DNA of 64,000 nt from Verrucomicrobiota bacterium (GCA_018240025.1 JAFEGM010000078.1:1-64000), one strand, 5' to 3'; counted from the stretch's first letter, positions 5,856-15,335 are shown. Notes: generated by a model not told the origin, from the sequence alone. Numbers and translations: made by a program.

Positions 5856-7733
5856 TCAGTCCGCCCAGCCTGGCACGGGCGAGTCAGCCGGCTTACCCTC
5901 GCGGTTTTCCTCCGTGGGGGACGCGACCGGAGCGTTTTCCGCGGTCGCGGCCGGCTGGACCGGCGCAGCGGCTTCGGGTGCGTCGGCGGTCGAATCAGTC
6001 GCTTCCGAGGGAGCGGTTGGCCCTTCTCCGATATCTTCGGAAGGCGGCGCTTCGGCCGCCGCCTCCGGGCCGGCTGCGGGCGCTGCAGGCGCGGCCGCGG
6101 CACCCGCCGGAGCGGCGGGTTTCTGCGGGGTGGGCGGCAGGTCGTACGTGCCGTCGTGCAGCGCGATGACGTGTCCGGCGGCGGTGAGCCAGCGGAGGTC
6201 GGCGATCAGCAGAGACTTCGCCCGGCTGTAGGGATCTTCCAGCGTGACCGTGGCCGGCGCGGGCTCCGCGGCGGGAGCAGGCGAGGCCGCGGCTTCGGCC
6301 GGGGCCGACTCCGCGCCAGCTTCCGCGGCGACCTCGTTCGCGGCCTCGGCCGGCGCATCGGCGCTCGGGACAGCGGCGACTGGCGTCTCGGCCGGCTTCT
6401 CGGCGGGCGCGGGCCCGAGGATCCGCTCGGCCAGGGCTTTGCGGCTGATCCCGGGCGAGGCGGCGATGAGGTCGAGGATCTGCTGCACGGTGGGCGAGAT
6501 GGCCGAACCGATCTCCGCCCGGAAGGCCACGGGACGCACGCCCGAGACATACACGTACTTTTTCCGATGTTTGAAGATCTGCAGGCCAGCCTTCTGGAGG
6601 CCGGTGCGGACGACCTGCACCAGGTTGAGCGGATGCCGCGACTCCTCGTCCCAAGCCCCGCCGATGGCCCGTCCAAGCGCCGGATCCGCACCTTGGCGGG
6701 CGACCACGCCCTTCATGACGAACGACGGACCGGCCTGGATCAAGGCCGGCAGGCGATTCTCATCGAACCAACGCCGGGCTTCGGCCGGCGAATGGAAGAC
6801 CACCGGCGGCTCCGTGCCGACGACGGTAAAGGTGGTGCTGGCGCGGGACTGCTCCTTCCACTTCTCGACTTCCGCCGGATCGCTCACGGTTTCGATCTCG
6901 CGTCGGAACTGCTCGAACGACATGCGCCGAGAGTAGCGGGCTTCGTACAAGCCGCGGAGCGAGGTTTGGAAGGCGTGGTGATTGGTCGGCCCGAGCAGCG
7001 TGCCATCGAGGCGACAGCGGGCGACGTTGGTAAAATTGCCCTTCGGAGCTTCGCCGAGTTCGGTCTTTTCCTCGAACACATTGACCTTCTCGCGTTCGAA
7101 CGCCAGTCGCTCGGCCACGCGCTTGTCCAGCACGATCGGACCCTCGTCGCCCAGGCGATAGAGCGTCGGCGCGGGCTGCCCGTCCTTCTCGATCGCGGTG
7201 ATGCGGATCGAATGGTACTCGGGCTTCTCGAGGAATTTCCGCGCCAGACCGAAGAGCGGGAAGGTCATGTGGGAATTCTTGATCTGCTGCGCCAACGCGC
7301 CGAGCACGTTGGGATCTGGCAGAAACTCGACCTTGACGCTGGGCGGAGGGAGCGGAGCGGGCCGCCGGACCTCCTCGCGCGGGCGAAAGCCCTGACCCTG
7401 ACCACGCGGACCGCGTGCATCGGCACCGCGCTGATCGCGCGGGAACGGCCGGCGTTCTCCGCCGGCGCCGGGTCCACCCTGACCACCTGGACGAGGCGGA
7501 CGGGCGTCGCGCTGGGGCGGTCGCCCTCCACCGCCCGGTCCGCGCCCCTGACCTCCACCCTCACGCGGCGGACGGGGTCCGCGGCGGTCGCCCCGGTCGT
7601 CACGGCGCGGGCGATCCCCGTGCTCGGCGGCGCCGAAGTAACGGGAGTGATCGGAAGACTCGTTGACCCACGCCGGCTGAAATTTCAGGTCGGACAGGTC
7701 GAGAAGCGGAGCGGAAGGCTCGGGATTGGACAT
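5856..7733 (-). CDS. Conserved hypothetical with R/G-rich N-terminus and Ala/Pro-rich tail
   Basis: A 625-residue protein in three parts. Residues 35-120 are low complexity, dominated by Arg, Gly, Asp, Pro and Gln with several RG/RGG-like steps, as in nucleic-acid-binding disordered regions. Residues about 125-455 form a well-mixed globular segment I cannot assign. It contains H-R-K-K-Y-V-Y-V-S-G-V-R-P and a winged-helix-like I-A-A-S-P-G-I-S-R-K-A-L-A. The rest alternates Ala/Pro/Glu linkers with a short folded patch near 515-555. Being immediately upstream of rsmD suggests an RNA- or ribosome-related role, but that is inference. Transcription must start in the 282-base gap shared with acpP. 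Confidence 0.7.
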   Translation of the reverse strand: MSNPEPSAPLLDLSDLKFQPAWVNESSDHSRYFGAAEHGDRPRRDDRGDRRGPRPPREGGGQGRGPGGGGRPPQRDARPPRPGGQGGPGAGGERRPFPRDQRGADARGPRGQGQGFRPREEVRRPAPLPPPSVKVEFLPDPNVLGALAQQIKNSHMTFPLFGLARKFLEKPEYHSIRITAIEKDGQPAPTLYRLGDEGPIVLDKRVAERLAFEREKVNVFEEKTELGEAPKGNFTNVARCRLDGTLLGPTNHHAFQTSLRGLYEARYSRRMSFEQFRREIETVSDPAEVEKWKEQSRASTTFTVVGTEPPVVFHSPAEARRWFDENRLPALIQAGPSFVMKGVVARQGADPALGRAIGGAWDEESRHPLNLVQVVRTGLQKAGLQIFKHRKKYVYVSGVRPVAFRAEIGSAISPTVQQILDLIAASPGISRKALAERILGPAPAEKPAETPVAAVPSADAPAEAANEVAAEAGAESAPAEAAASPAPAAEPAPATVTLEDPYSRAKSLLIADLRWLTAAGHVIALHDGTYDLPPTPQKPAAPAGAAAAPAAPAAGPEAAAEAPPSEDIGEGPTAPSEATDSTADAPEAAAPVQPAATAENAPVASPTEENREGKPADSPVPGWAD

Positions 7734-8015
7734 AGGTCAGTCGGGCGTCGCAGTCGGAGGCTGGCTCAACTCGGTGTCGGGCTCAGCTGGGAAGGAAACG
7801 GCACAAGGTGGGACGCGGGGGAACGGTGAGCATCCCATGCGGCGTGACGGGGTGCAAGTGATGCGCGCAACCGAAGCCAAGCCAAGTTGGGGCACCAGTC
7901 GCCGAACTTGCTGGGATTGGGGTCGGGGGCGTTCCGCGGGCGCAATTATCGTTTGCCAAAGGACGGCTCGATTCGTAATGGTCCGCCCTCAATCCCTATC
8001 ATCCAGACGCAATTT

Positions 8016-8270
8016 ATGGCAGACCCCACCATCGAACAAAAAGTGAAGGACATCGTCGTCGAGCAGCTCGGCGTGAACGCCGAGCAGGTGACGCGCGAGG
8101 CCGACTTCATCAAGGATCTGCAGGCCGACTCGCTCGACATGGTGGAGCTCGTCATGGCTTGTGAGGAAGCCTTTGGGGTGGAGGTCCCGGATGAGGAGGC
8201 CGAGAAGCTGAAGACGGTTGGCTCGGTCATCGACTACATCGAGAGCAAAAAGGGCGGCTCGGCTGCCTGA
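8016..8270 (+). CDS. acpP: Acyl carrier protein
   Basis: An 84-residue acidic acyl carrier protein that carries growing acyl chains as a thioester on 4'-phosphopantetheine in type II fatty acid synthesis. The attachment motif A-D-S-L-D-M-V-E-L has Ser39, followed by [11 protein letters not shown]. The ATG at 8016 gives the standard length; the frame is open 43 codons further upstream without ACP-like sequence. It stands alone here: no fabF, fabG or fabD lies next to it. A strong terminator follows. Confidence 0.93.
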   Translation: MADPTIEQKVKDIVVEQLGVNAEQVTREADFIKDLQADSLDMVELVMACEEAFGVEVPDEEAEKLKTVGSVIDYIESKKGGSAA

Positions 8271-8312
8271 GCACTCCTGATCTGAGCCGCGCTTCGGCGC
8301 CCCAGAATTTTT

Positions 8313-8347
8313 GGCCCGTTCCGCGCGCGGAACGGGCCTTTCTTTTT
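8313..8347 (+). terminator. Terminator of acpP
   Basis: GGCCCGTTCC (8313-8322) pairs with GGAACGGGCC (8329-8338) over a 6-base loop and is followed by TTTCTTTTT. Confidence 0.85.
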
Positions 8348-8427
8348 CGCTTGTCTGGGGATGGGGGGCGCGGGTTATGCTGCCTGACTCGTTTGCGAGA
8401 CTCCTCCAATCCACTCCATTTGTATCC

Positions 8428-8931
8428 ATGATGAATCCAAAGACCCTCAAGTTTTCCGCCGCCACCACCTGTGCGGCCATTCTGTTTTCCGGCTGTCAGG
8501 GCATGACCCCCGGTGAGCAGGGCGCCTCGGCCGGCGCGGTGACCGGCCTCCTCGCAGGCGGTCTCGCTTTGGCGGCTGGTGCTCGCCCAAGCACTGCGGC
8601 GGCGATCGGCGCGGCGACGGCGGTGGCGGTCGGCGTGGCCGTCTATTATCACGCGAAGTACGAGGCCAGCGAGCGTCAGCGGCAGATCGCCGAAGCGAAT
8701 GCCCGCCGGGCCTACGCCGCCCGCGCGGCCAAGCTGCGCAAGCAGAACGTCCGCTATATCGCGGTCAAAACCTCCCGCGGGGAGAAGTCGCAGGGCCAGG
8801 CCCAGGTCATGGTCTGGGATACCCAGAACCAGCAGCTGGTTGGCAACACCGTGTACGACGTGAAGTCGGCGCCGGCTTCGGGCAGCACGGCGAAGTTCGA
8901 CTCCTACAACGCCGTCTACGTCGGCGGCTGA
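8428..8931 (+). CDS. Small putative lipoprotein with glycine-zipper-like segment
   Basis: A 167-residue protein with a lipoprotein signal: hydrophobic stretch then L-F-S-G-C, the Cys about residue 23 being the likely lipidated residue. Next comes a Gly/Ala-rich segment (G-A-S-A-G-A-V-T-G-L-L-A-G-G) like a glycine zipper, a basic helical part and a C-terminal domain of about 60 residues with Y-I-A-V-K-T and V-M-V-W-D-T-Q-N. Two adjacent ATGs (8428, 8431) are possible starts. An envelope location is likely, function unknown. Confidence 0.65.
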   Translation: MMNPKTLKFSAATTCAAILFSGCQGMTPGEQGASAGAVTGLLAGGLALAAGARPSTAAAIGAATAVAVGVAVYYHAKYEASERQRQIAEANARRAYAARAAKLRKQNVRYIAVKTSRGEKSQGQAQVMVWDTQNQQLVGNTVYDVKSAPASGSTAKFDSYNAVYVGG

Positions 8932-8962
8932 TCGACCGACGATTCAGTTCTTTTTCCAGGAC

Positions 8963-8988
8963 GGGGCGGCGCGAGCCGCCCCGTTTCG
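8963..8988 (+). terminator. GC-rich hairpin between convergent genes
   Basis: GGGGCGGC (8963-8970), loop GCGA, GCCGCCCC (8975-8982), then TTTCGTTT on the plus strand. It likely ends the lipoprotein transcript. On the minus strand the downstream side has GTCC then GGAAAAAG, so it is less convincing for the opposing gene. Confidence 0.65.
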
Positions 8989-9027
8989 TTTGGGCCCGTG
9001 GCGTCCAGGCAGGCGGCGGTGTTTGGC

Positions 9028-9807
9028 TCACCCCGCGATCACTGCTGCAGTCCGACGGCGTCGTGCCGCTGCCCGCAGCCCCAGCGCCAGCGCGCCCATC
9101 CCTGCGACGACTGTCCCGGGTTCCGGCACGGCACGGACGCTGAAGTTGTCGAAGGAAGTGCCCGCATTTCCGCCGAAGAAGAGGTGGGCGTTAACCCCGT
9201 CGAAGCCGTTGTCGGCTCCATCGATCACGGGGGAGACCAGATCGGGGACGAACGCTCCGCCGGTGTAGTTGAGGTCGATTTCGAACAAGGCCGTTCGGGT
9301 GAGGAAATCCCAGCTGAATCGCAGTTGGTGAATGCCGGAGCCGGCCGTGCCCATCGGCGTGCTCGACCCGGGAAACGCCTGGCCGTCGGAAAAGGAGGTG
9401 AAGCCGCTGGCGATGTTGTCTGGGTTGACGCGCAGGTTGAGCGATGGGCCGGCCGGCTCGAATGAGAAACTGGGATTACGGTTGCCGCTCCCGAGCCCGA
9501 AGAATCCCGTGCCGAGCACAGGCGCGCCCACGGGCATGATGAGCGTGATCTCGGCCACATAGCTGCCAAGGTTGGCGAAGGCTCCAGACACGGTTCGCAG
9601 GTAAGTACGGCCCGAGCCATTGAATTGCGGATCCGGAAAGACCGCGAGGCCGCCCGTGAAGTTGACGCTGGGGCCCACGATCTCGAGGGAGGACGGCAGG
9701 GTTCCGCTGCTGAAGTCTTCCTGCACCAGGAGCTGGGCGTGGGCGGAGGCGGAGACCAGTGCGAAAAGAGCAGAGGCGAGTCGAAGTTTGGCCGGAGAGG
9801 ATTGCAT
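9028..9807 (-). CDS. PEP-CTERM sorted extracellular protein
   Basis: A 259-residue secreted protein. It has an N-terminal signal peptide ending S-A-H-A-Q (about residue 24), a middle rich in Gly, Ser, Asn and Phe that looks like a beta-sandwich, and a C-terminal sorting tail: V-P-E-P-G-T, a hydrophobic span, then a basic cluster R-R-R-R. In the known system an exosortase cleaves such tails and the protein goes to the cell surface or exopolysaccharide. No exosortase is in this window. The ATG at 9807 is chosen because the signal peptide starts there; 37 further upstream codons are open but not signal-like. Confidence 0.8.
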   Translation of the reverse strand: MQSSPAKLRLASALFALVSASAHAQLLVQEDFSSGTLPSSLEIVGPSVNFTGGLAVFPDPQFNGSGRTYLRTVSGAFANLGSYVAEITLIMPVGAPVLGTGFFGLGSGNRNPSFSFEPAGPSLNLRVNPDNIASGFTSFSDGQAFPGSSTPMGTAGSGIHQLRFSWDFLTRTALFEIDLNYTGGAFVPDLVSPVIDGADNGFDGVNAHLFFGGNAGTSFDNFSVRAVPEPGTVVAGMGALALGLRAAARRRRTAAVIAG

Positions 9808-10163
9808 GCTGAAGGAGGTTGGAATGGGCTCGACGCGCGGCGTCCGCACGTCGCCGCCGTTCTCGCCGAATCTCGCGGAGGCGCCCATCCCACCTTCGGG
9901 GGAGGATCGCCCAAACACTTTCGCGCCGGCAGCGTCCCAAAGCCGATCAGCTTCCGACCAGGGCGCGCCTGGGGTTCGCTCCTTTTTCGTCGGTCCGGCC
10001 GCGTCGGCGCTGAATGGCTGCCGCCGCCGCCTCCAAACTCTCCGGCGACTCAGGCTTGCGGCGCCTTCGCGTTCAGCGACCGCAACTCCCGGGTCCCGTG
10101 CACCGGCTTGTCGGTGCAGCGTAGGGCCAGCTGAGGCGTGTCAGCCGCAGCTGCCACCACGCC
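9808..10163. other. 356-base intergenic stretch
   Basis: This lies upstream of the PEP-CTERM gene and downstream of the LuxR-type regulator. It must contain the promoter of the former, but I see no clear -35/-10 pair. A small hairpin GCACCG/CGGTGC at 10100-10117 has no T run on either strand. No gene is supported here. Confidence 0.4.
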
Positions 10164-10790
10164 TCAATGCCCGAGGTATTTCGTCACGGCTTCGGTGCGC
10201 GAGGTGACGTGGAGTTTGGCGTAGATGTTGCGCAGATGCGTGCGCACGGTTTCCTCGCCGATGCCGAGCTGATCCGCGATCTCCTTGTAGCGCAGGCCCT
10301 TGGCGAGGGGCGCCAGAACACTCAGCTCGCGCGGCGTGAGGCCGAGCAGTTCCGGCCGATTTTGCAGCTGCGGCTGGGAGAAGAAGCGCACGACACGCCG
10401 TGCAATGGCCGGAGTCATCGGCGAACCGCCGCTTGCCGCCAGGCGGACCGCGCCGACGATGCCATCGCCGCTTTGGCTCTTCACGAGATAACCGACCGCG
10501 CCGGCGCGCAGGGCATCGAAGACGTGGGCGTCTTGATCGTGCGAGCTGAGCACGACGAACGATGTGTCGAGCAACCGCGTCGCCAGCCGCGCGATGCATT
10601 CCACGCCCGACAGGCCCGGCAGATGGATGTCGATGAGCGCGACGGTTGGCGGACGCTGCGGCATCTTTTCCAGCGCCTCCTCCGCGTGGCCGAAGCGGTC
10701 GAGCAGCACGATGCCCGGACTCGCCGAGAGGGTGCGGACCAGCTCGGCGGCGAAGGGCGGACTGTCCTCGAGAATCGAGACACTGATCAT
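10164..10790 (-). CDS. LuxR/NarL-family response regulator
   Basis: A 208-residue two-component regulator. The receiver domain (1-120) has the phospho-acceptor Asp54 in L-I-D-I-H-L-P-G-L-S-G and the conserved Lys in Y-L-V-K-S near 108. The C-terminal GerE/LuxR helix-turn-helix (about 147-205) has L-T-P-R-E-L-S-V-L and Y-K-E-I-A-D-Q-L-G-I. The ATG at 10790 places the receiver at the N-terminus as usual. It follows the histidine kinase gene by 80 bases on the same strand, so the two are a cognate pair. Targets are unknown. Confidence 0.88.
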   Translation of the reverse strand: MISVSILEDSPPFAAELVRTLSASPGIVLLDRFGHAEEALEKMPQRPPTVALIDIHLPGLSGVECIARLATRLLDTSFVVLSSHDQDAHVFDALRAGAVGYLVKSQSGDGIVGAVRLAASGGSPMTPAIARRVVRFFSQPQLQNRPELLGLTPRELSVLAPLAKGLRYKEIADQLGIGEETVRTHLRNIYAKLHVTSRTEAVTKYLGH

Positions 10791-10870
10791 CTGGCGGAAA
10801 CGGGGAGTGAGGTGGGGCAGGGGAAGTGAGGAAAGCGGAAACCCGGTCTCCGCCGGGGCGAGGGCCGGAT

Positions 10871-13800
10871 TCACGGCGGCAGGATGAGGGTGACCGTGGT
10901 GCCCTGACCCGGCTGGCTTTCGACGCGGGCCGAGCCGCCGATCGACGAAAGACGGGCGGCGATGCTCTGCAAGCCGTAGCCGGTACCGTGGACCTCCCCC
11001 GGGGCGAAACCGCGTCCGTCGTCGCGCAGCACGAGGGTGAGCGTGCCGCCGGCGTCCAGGCTGGCGGTGAAGTGCGCCTCCCTGGCACCGGCATACTTGA
11101 GGAGATTCTGAGTCGCCTCCCGAATGGCCAGCAACAAGGCATGACGGCGCTGCGAGCCGAGTTGTCGCAGCGGGATGGCCGTCGGCAGATCCACGAAGCA
11201 GCGAACACCGGCCTCGCCGAGCGCCGTTTCCACCCACAAGGCAAGATGGTCGAGCGTGCCCTCGAGCGTGTCGTTCTGGGGATTCACCGCCCAGACGATG
11301 TCGCGGGTCGCCGCCGAGAGAGCCTGCGCCGTTTCGCGGATGCGGCGGAGGGTCTCGGAGGCGGCTGCACGGTCATCGAGTTGCTCCAAGCCCCGCTCGC
11401 TCAGCAACGCCACTCGGCCAAGCAGCGAACCCAGATCGTCGTGCATGTCCCGGGCGATGCGCAGGCGTTCGCGGTCGATCCCGGCAGCCGCTTCGAGCCG
11501 GGCAATGCGATTGCGGAGCGCTCGCTGCGACAACTCTCGCGTCAGCAGCACGATGAGGCCTACCACCGCCGCCGCCTGCAGGCTGCGCGCCCACCACGTG
11601 CCCCACCACGGCGGGGGGAGCCGGAAAAAGAACGCATCCACCGGCCCCGCTTCGCCCCAGGCGCGAGCCTGCAGCTGGAACACGTAGTCTCCGGCCGGCA
11701 GGTTGGTGTAATCGCGGCGAGGCTCCGCGCTCCACTCCGACCATTGCTCGTCGAATCCCACCAGCCGCGAGCGCCAGCGCAGCGGGGAGGTCCCGCGCTG
11801 GTCAGTCAGAAACCAGGGCGCGCCGAACTCGAAACGGAGTGCCTGTTGCCCGACGGCCAGCTGCCGCGTCTCCGCGCTGGCCGAACGAGATCCGCCGAAG
11901 ATCTCCCGCCCGCCGGAGGCCACGCGCCGAATCTGCGCGACCGGGGCGGAGGTCTCGTGGCCGGGCGTATCGGCCAGCGCCAGGCGAACCAGGCCTCCGT
12001 AGCCGCCGATCCACAGAGCCGACGCGTCGGCCTCGAGCCGAAGTGCCTGCGGATTGAGCCGGGTCACCCACGGCAGATTCCATTCCTGCGCATTCACCCG
12101 GCCATTCGCCCACGCCAGGCGCACCAGGCCGAGGCTGGTCTCGTCCTCGTCCAGCCGCCGCTGCAGCCAGAGGGATCCGTCTGGCAGTGCGAAAGGGCGC
12201 TGATAAACCGGCGAGCGCCATTCCGCCGGGATCTCCGGCGGCTCGACGAAGCGCCCGAGCGCGGCCTCCCAGCGCTTCAAGCCCTCGTCGACCAGCCAGA
12301 TGGCGCCGCCCCAGCGCACCACCTTGGCCCGGAGGAGCCGGGCTGGATCGGCCCCGGCGGCGGCACCCAGCGGCTCGGCGGTCGCGGTCAAGATGCTCTC
12401 TCCCTCGGCCCGAACGCGCAGCACCTCGCGGCCGTCGCGCACGAGCCAAAGCCAGTCGTCGTCGCCGAGAGCCAGCGTCTGCACCACGCCCTGCACGCCG
12501 CGCAGCGGAATGCGCTCCGACCAGCCTTCGCCCTGCCGGGTATAGAGGCCAACGCCTTGGACCGATGGCACGGCCGCGATCCTTCCGCCGCGCAGCAACA
12601 GTGGCACGCCAGTGGCCGCGGTCGTCCGATCCACCACGGTCGGCAACGCCCGCCCGTCCCGCACCGATTGCAGGCCGCGGCCGGCCACCAGCAGCTCATC
12701 GTCTGCCAGCGAGGCGAGGCCGAAGACGTCGCTGGGCAGATCGTCGCGCGCCGCAAAGCGAGCTTCTCCGGGGCCTCGTACCTGCACGCCCTGGGGGCCG
12801 CCGATCCAGAGCCGGCCGCCGACATCGCCGGCCAGCGCGGTCACGCTTTGATCCACGCCGCGTCCCGGCGCCACCGCGCGGATGGCTGAGGCTACCTGCA
12901 AGCGGGCCAGGCCGTTGTTGAGGGCCAGCCAGAGGCCGCCTTGCCGATCAGCCCCCAGCGCTCGCACCGTGTTGTCCGGCAGGCCATCGGCGCGCGACCA
13001 ACGCTCGAGCCATCGACCGTCCGGCCCCACCACCACGACTCCTCCGCGCAGCGTCGCCAGCGCGAAGCGCCGACCACCGTCCAGCGCCACGGCGCCGCGC
13101 ACGCTGTCGTTTTCGGCCAGGCCCGGGATTCGCTGGCGCGTCGATTCCTGGCCCCCGCGCCACCGACTCCATTCATTCAAGCCGAATAGCATCAGGCCGC
13201 CCTCGCCGTCCGGCTGGCTGTGCGCAAAGCGCAGGCCGTCGAGTTCCGGAGCTGCCACCAGCCTTCCTTGCCGGACCAGGAAGCTGGACAGCTTCGGTCG
13301 CTGGCCTAGCTGCAGCAGAGGTGTGCCTCCCTCCCAGGTGTAGAGTCGCACCTGCACGCCCGCGCTCAGAATCTCCGCCTTCTTGTCTTCGCGCACCCTG
13401 ACCACGACGGTATCGGCGGCGAAGAGCAGCGCTCGGCCGCCTTCCTCCGCCTGCGACCAGAAGAAGGTCCCAAGCGAACCGCCCTCGACCTGAAGCTCGC
13501 TGGTGACCGAACGGGCCTGCAGCTTTCCGTTCCCATCGGGCTCCAGCACGCAGATCGTCCCCGCTGCGCCGACCCAAATCCGGCCCTGCGCATCGCTTAG
13601 AATGGTCCGCGGCACGGCCCCGTCGGGCAAGGGCAGCAGACGCCAGGTGGCCCCGTCGAATTCCAGCAGACCGCGATTGTTGGCCACGTAGATGAGCCCG
13701 TTGGCCGCCTGGTGCACCGCCCAGTTCTGGGCATGACCGCCATACTCCGGGGGCGACCACGCACGGATGAAAGGCGCGCCGTGGAATTCCGGTTCACTAT

Positions 13801-13885
13801 TGGCCAAGGCGAACAAAGGCGCGAGACCGACGAGCCACAGCCCCGCTAAGAGCACGCGGAAAGTGATCCAACACGATCGACCCAT
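10871..13885 (-). CDS. Propeller-type sensor histidine kinase (HisKA_3)
   Basis: About 1004 residues from the preferred start. It has a signal segment (about 7-26), a long periplasmic region of repeated G-R-I-W-V-G and G-L-W-L-A-L-N-N-G-L-A-R-L type blades (two-component regulator propeller), then a Y_Y_Y-like domain ending Y-T-N-L-P-A-G-D-Y-V-F. A transmembrane helix follows, then a HisKA_3 domain with His815 in R-D-M-H-D-D-L-G-S, and an HATPase domain with D-D-G-R-G-F and a G-x-G box. The open frame extends 42 codons upstream to 14011, with another ATG between. I prefer the ATG directly before the hydrophobic segment. It phosphorylates the regulator just downstream; the sensed ligand, perhaps a sugar as in related kinases, is unknown. 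Confidence 0.85.
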   Translation of the reverse strand: MGRSCWITFRVLLAGLWLVGLAPLFALANSEPEFHGAPFIRAWSPPEYGGHAQNWAVHQAANGLIYVANNRGLLEFDGATWRLLPLPDGAVPRTILSDAQGRIWVGAAGTICVLEPDGNGKLQARSVTSELQVEGGSLGTFFWSQAEEGGRALLFAADTVVVRVREDKKAEILSAGVQVRLYTWEGGTPLLQLGQRPKLSSFLVRQGRLVAAPELDGLRFAHSQPDGEGGLMLFGLNEWSRWRGGQESTRQRIPGLAENDSVRGAVALDGGRRFALATLRGGVVVVGPDGRWLERWSRADGLPDNTVRALGADRQGGLWLALNNGLARLQVASAIRAVAPGRGVDQSVTALAGDVGGRLWIGGPQGVQVRGPGEARFAARDDLPSDVFGLASLADDELLVAGRGLQSVRDGRALPTVVDRTTAATGVPLLLRGGRIAAVPSVQGVGLYTRQGEGWSERIPLRGVQGVVQTLALGDDDWLWLVRDGREVLRVRAEGESILTATAEPLGAAAGADPARLLRAKVVRWGGAIWLVDEGLKRWEAALGRFVEPPEIPAEWRSPVYQRPFALPDGSLWLQRRLDEDETSLGLVRLAWANGRVNAQEWNLPWVTRLNPQALRLEADASALWIGGYGGLVRLALADTPGHETSAPVAQIRRVASGGREIFGGSRSASAETRQLAVGQQALRFEFGAPWFLTDQRGTSPLRWRSRLVGFDEQWSEWSAEPRRDYTNLPAGDYVFQLQARAWGEAGPVDAFFFRLPPPWWGTWWARSLQAAAVVGLIVLLTRELSQRALRNRIARLEAAAGIDRERLRIARDMHDDLGSLLGRVALLSERGLEQLDDRAAASETLRRIRETAQALSAATRDIVWAVNPQNDTLEGTLDHLALWVETALGEAGVRCFVDLPTAIPLRQLGSQRRHALLLAIREATQNLLKYAGAREAHFTASLDAGGTLTLVLRDDGRGFAPGEVHGTGYGLQSIAARLSSIGGSARVESQPGQGTTVTLILPP

Positions 13886-14055
13886 ACGCTGCCATAGCCC
13901 GTTTCGTCCTTCAGGCCTATCCCACATTCGGGGGAGAAGCGACCGACCGTAGGCCGCGGGTGTGCGTAAGCGTTGTTCGCGGTGCTTGGACGCCGCGACA
14001 GACAACCGCATCCGACGAAACTCCGGATTCTCCTAACCCCCTCTACCGGAAAACG

Positions 14056-14129
14056 CGCACCCGTTAGGATTTGAACCTAAAACCTTCTGATCCGTAGTCA
14101 GATGCTCTATCCAATTGAGCTACGGGTGC
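14056..14129 (-). tRNA. tRNA-Arg(ACG)
   Basis: A full cloverleaf can be drawn: acceptor GCACCCG/CGGGTGC, D arm GCTC...GAGC, anticodon stem CTGA-CTACGGA-TCAG loop with anticodon ACG, and T arm with GGTTCAAATCC. It is 74 bases long with no encoded CCA. The A34 would be expected to become inosine, reading CGU, CGC and CGA. Confidence 0.95.
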
Positions 14130-14202
14130 TGCGGACGGCGAAGGTCCGTCAGTTCGTCGGAATGTCAAAAAAAATTGGGACCCTGGTTCAAAAATCCAAG
14201 TC

Positions 14203-15123
14203 CTAATCGTCCTCGCGGGCGAGGCCCATTTCGTCCAGCACGCGCTGCAGGTCGTCGAGGCCGTAAAACTCGATGGCGATGACGCCCTTCTTGGCTCCGG
14301 GAGTCAGGGTGACCTGGGTCTGGAGCCGTTCGCGCAACCGGTCCTGCACGCGGGCGAGGTGAGGGCTCAGGCTGGCGGGCGAGGGGCGGCCGCCGCCGGA
14401 GCCCGCGGGAGCCGGACGCGGGCTCGAGGTGCCCTGATGCAGTGAGACCATGCGTTCGATCTCGCGCACGGTCGCGCCGCGCCGGATGGCCGCCTCGGCC
14501 ACGCTGCGCTGCGCGGCGGGATCGCGCAGACCAAGCAGCACTTTGGCGTGGCCGACGCTGAGCATGTCCTGCACGAGCCAGGCCTGCACTTCGGGGTCGA
14601 GTTCGATCAGACGCAACGCATTGGCGACGCCGGCCCGGCTGCGCCCGACGCGCTTGGCGATCTCTTCCTGGGTCAGCTTGAATTCCTGGGCGAGACGCTG
14701 GAATCCCCGCGCTTCTTCGATCGGATTGAGATCTGCCCGCTGCAGATTTTCGATTAGGGCCAGTTCGACGACCTGCTGGTCCGTGGCCTCCCGCTCGATC
14801 ACAGGTACCTTGGCGAGACCAGCCAGTTTGGCGGCGCGCCAGCGGCGTTCGCCGGCGATCAGTTCGAACTTCGCGCCCACTTTGCGCGCGACCAGCGGCT
14901 GCAGGATTCCCTGCTCCCGAATGGAATCGACCAACTCCTGGAGTTTGTCGTCCTTGAATTCCCGGCGGGGCTGCAGCGGGCTCGGAGCGATCTCGGCGAG
15001 CCCGACCTGCAGCACGCGCTCGCCTGGGCCGAGCGCCGGGGTGGCTGCGGCGGAACCGGAGCCGGCCCCGGTGCGCGGAGCGATGAGCGACCCGAGGCCG
15101 CGACCGAGAACATTCTTTGCCAT
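14203..15123 (-). CDS. parB: ParB-family chromosome partition protein
   Basis: A 306-residue ParB. The N-terminus M-A-K-N-V-L-G-R-G-L-G-S-L-I is the usual ParA-contact segment. The CTPase/ParB domain has P-L-Q-P-R-R near 50 and G-E-R-R-W-R-A-A-K near 97. A KorB-type helix-turn-helix follows (L-T-Q-E-E-I-A-K-R-V-G-R-S-R) and then a C-terminal dimerisation segment. It binds parS near the origin and loads SMC, encoded elsewhere in this window. parA, normally immediately upstream, is absent; the next gene upstream is a divergent protease. No canonical parS 16-mer was noticed. Confidence 0.92.
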   Translation of the reverse strand: MAKNVLGRGLGSLIAPRTGAGSGSAAATPALGPGERVLQVGLAEIAPSPLQPRREFKDDKLQELVDSIREQGILQPLVARKVGAKFELIAGERRWRAAKLAGLAKVPVIEREATDQQVVELALIENLQRADLNPIEEARGFQRLAQEFKLTQEEIAKRVGRSRAGVANALRLIELDPEVQAWLVQDMLSVGHAKVLLGLRDPAAQRSVAEAAIRRGATVREIERMVSLHQGTSSPRPAPAGSGGGRPSPASLSPHLARVQDRLRERLQTQVTLTPGAKKGVIAIEFYGLDDLQRVLDEMGLAREDD

Positions 15124-15335
15124 GACGCGGATCGTAGCGCGGGAATGGCGGATTTCAGATTTGAGATTTCAAAATTTTTTCTAGGCTCCTCTGTGGGGGC
15201 GCGTAGGAGCTCGAAGCGGCGTCGGTGGGTCCGCTCCGACCCAACATTTCGCTGTTCACGCCTCACTGATTTTGCTTTTCTCGGCCACTCTGCCGCTCAG
15301 CCAGGGCTGCCGGCGCCTCATCCCCGTTATTCCAC

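Noticed and set aside
10100-10117. Hairpin GCACCG/CGGTGC downstream of the response regulator
   Set aside because: Only six base pairs and no T run on the minus strand, too weak for a terminator call.
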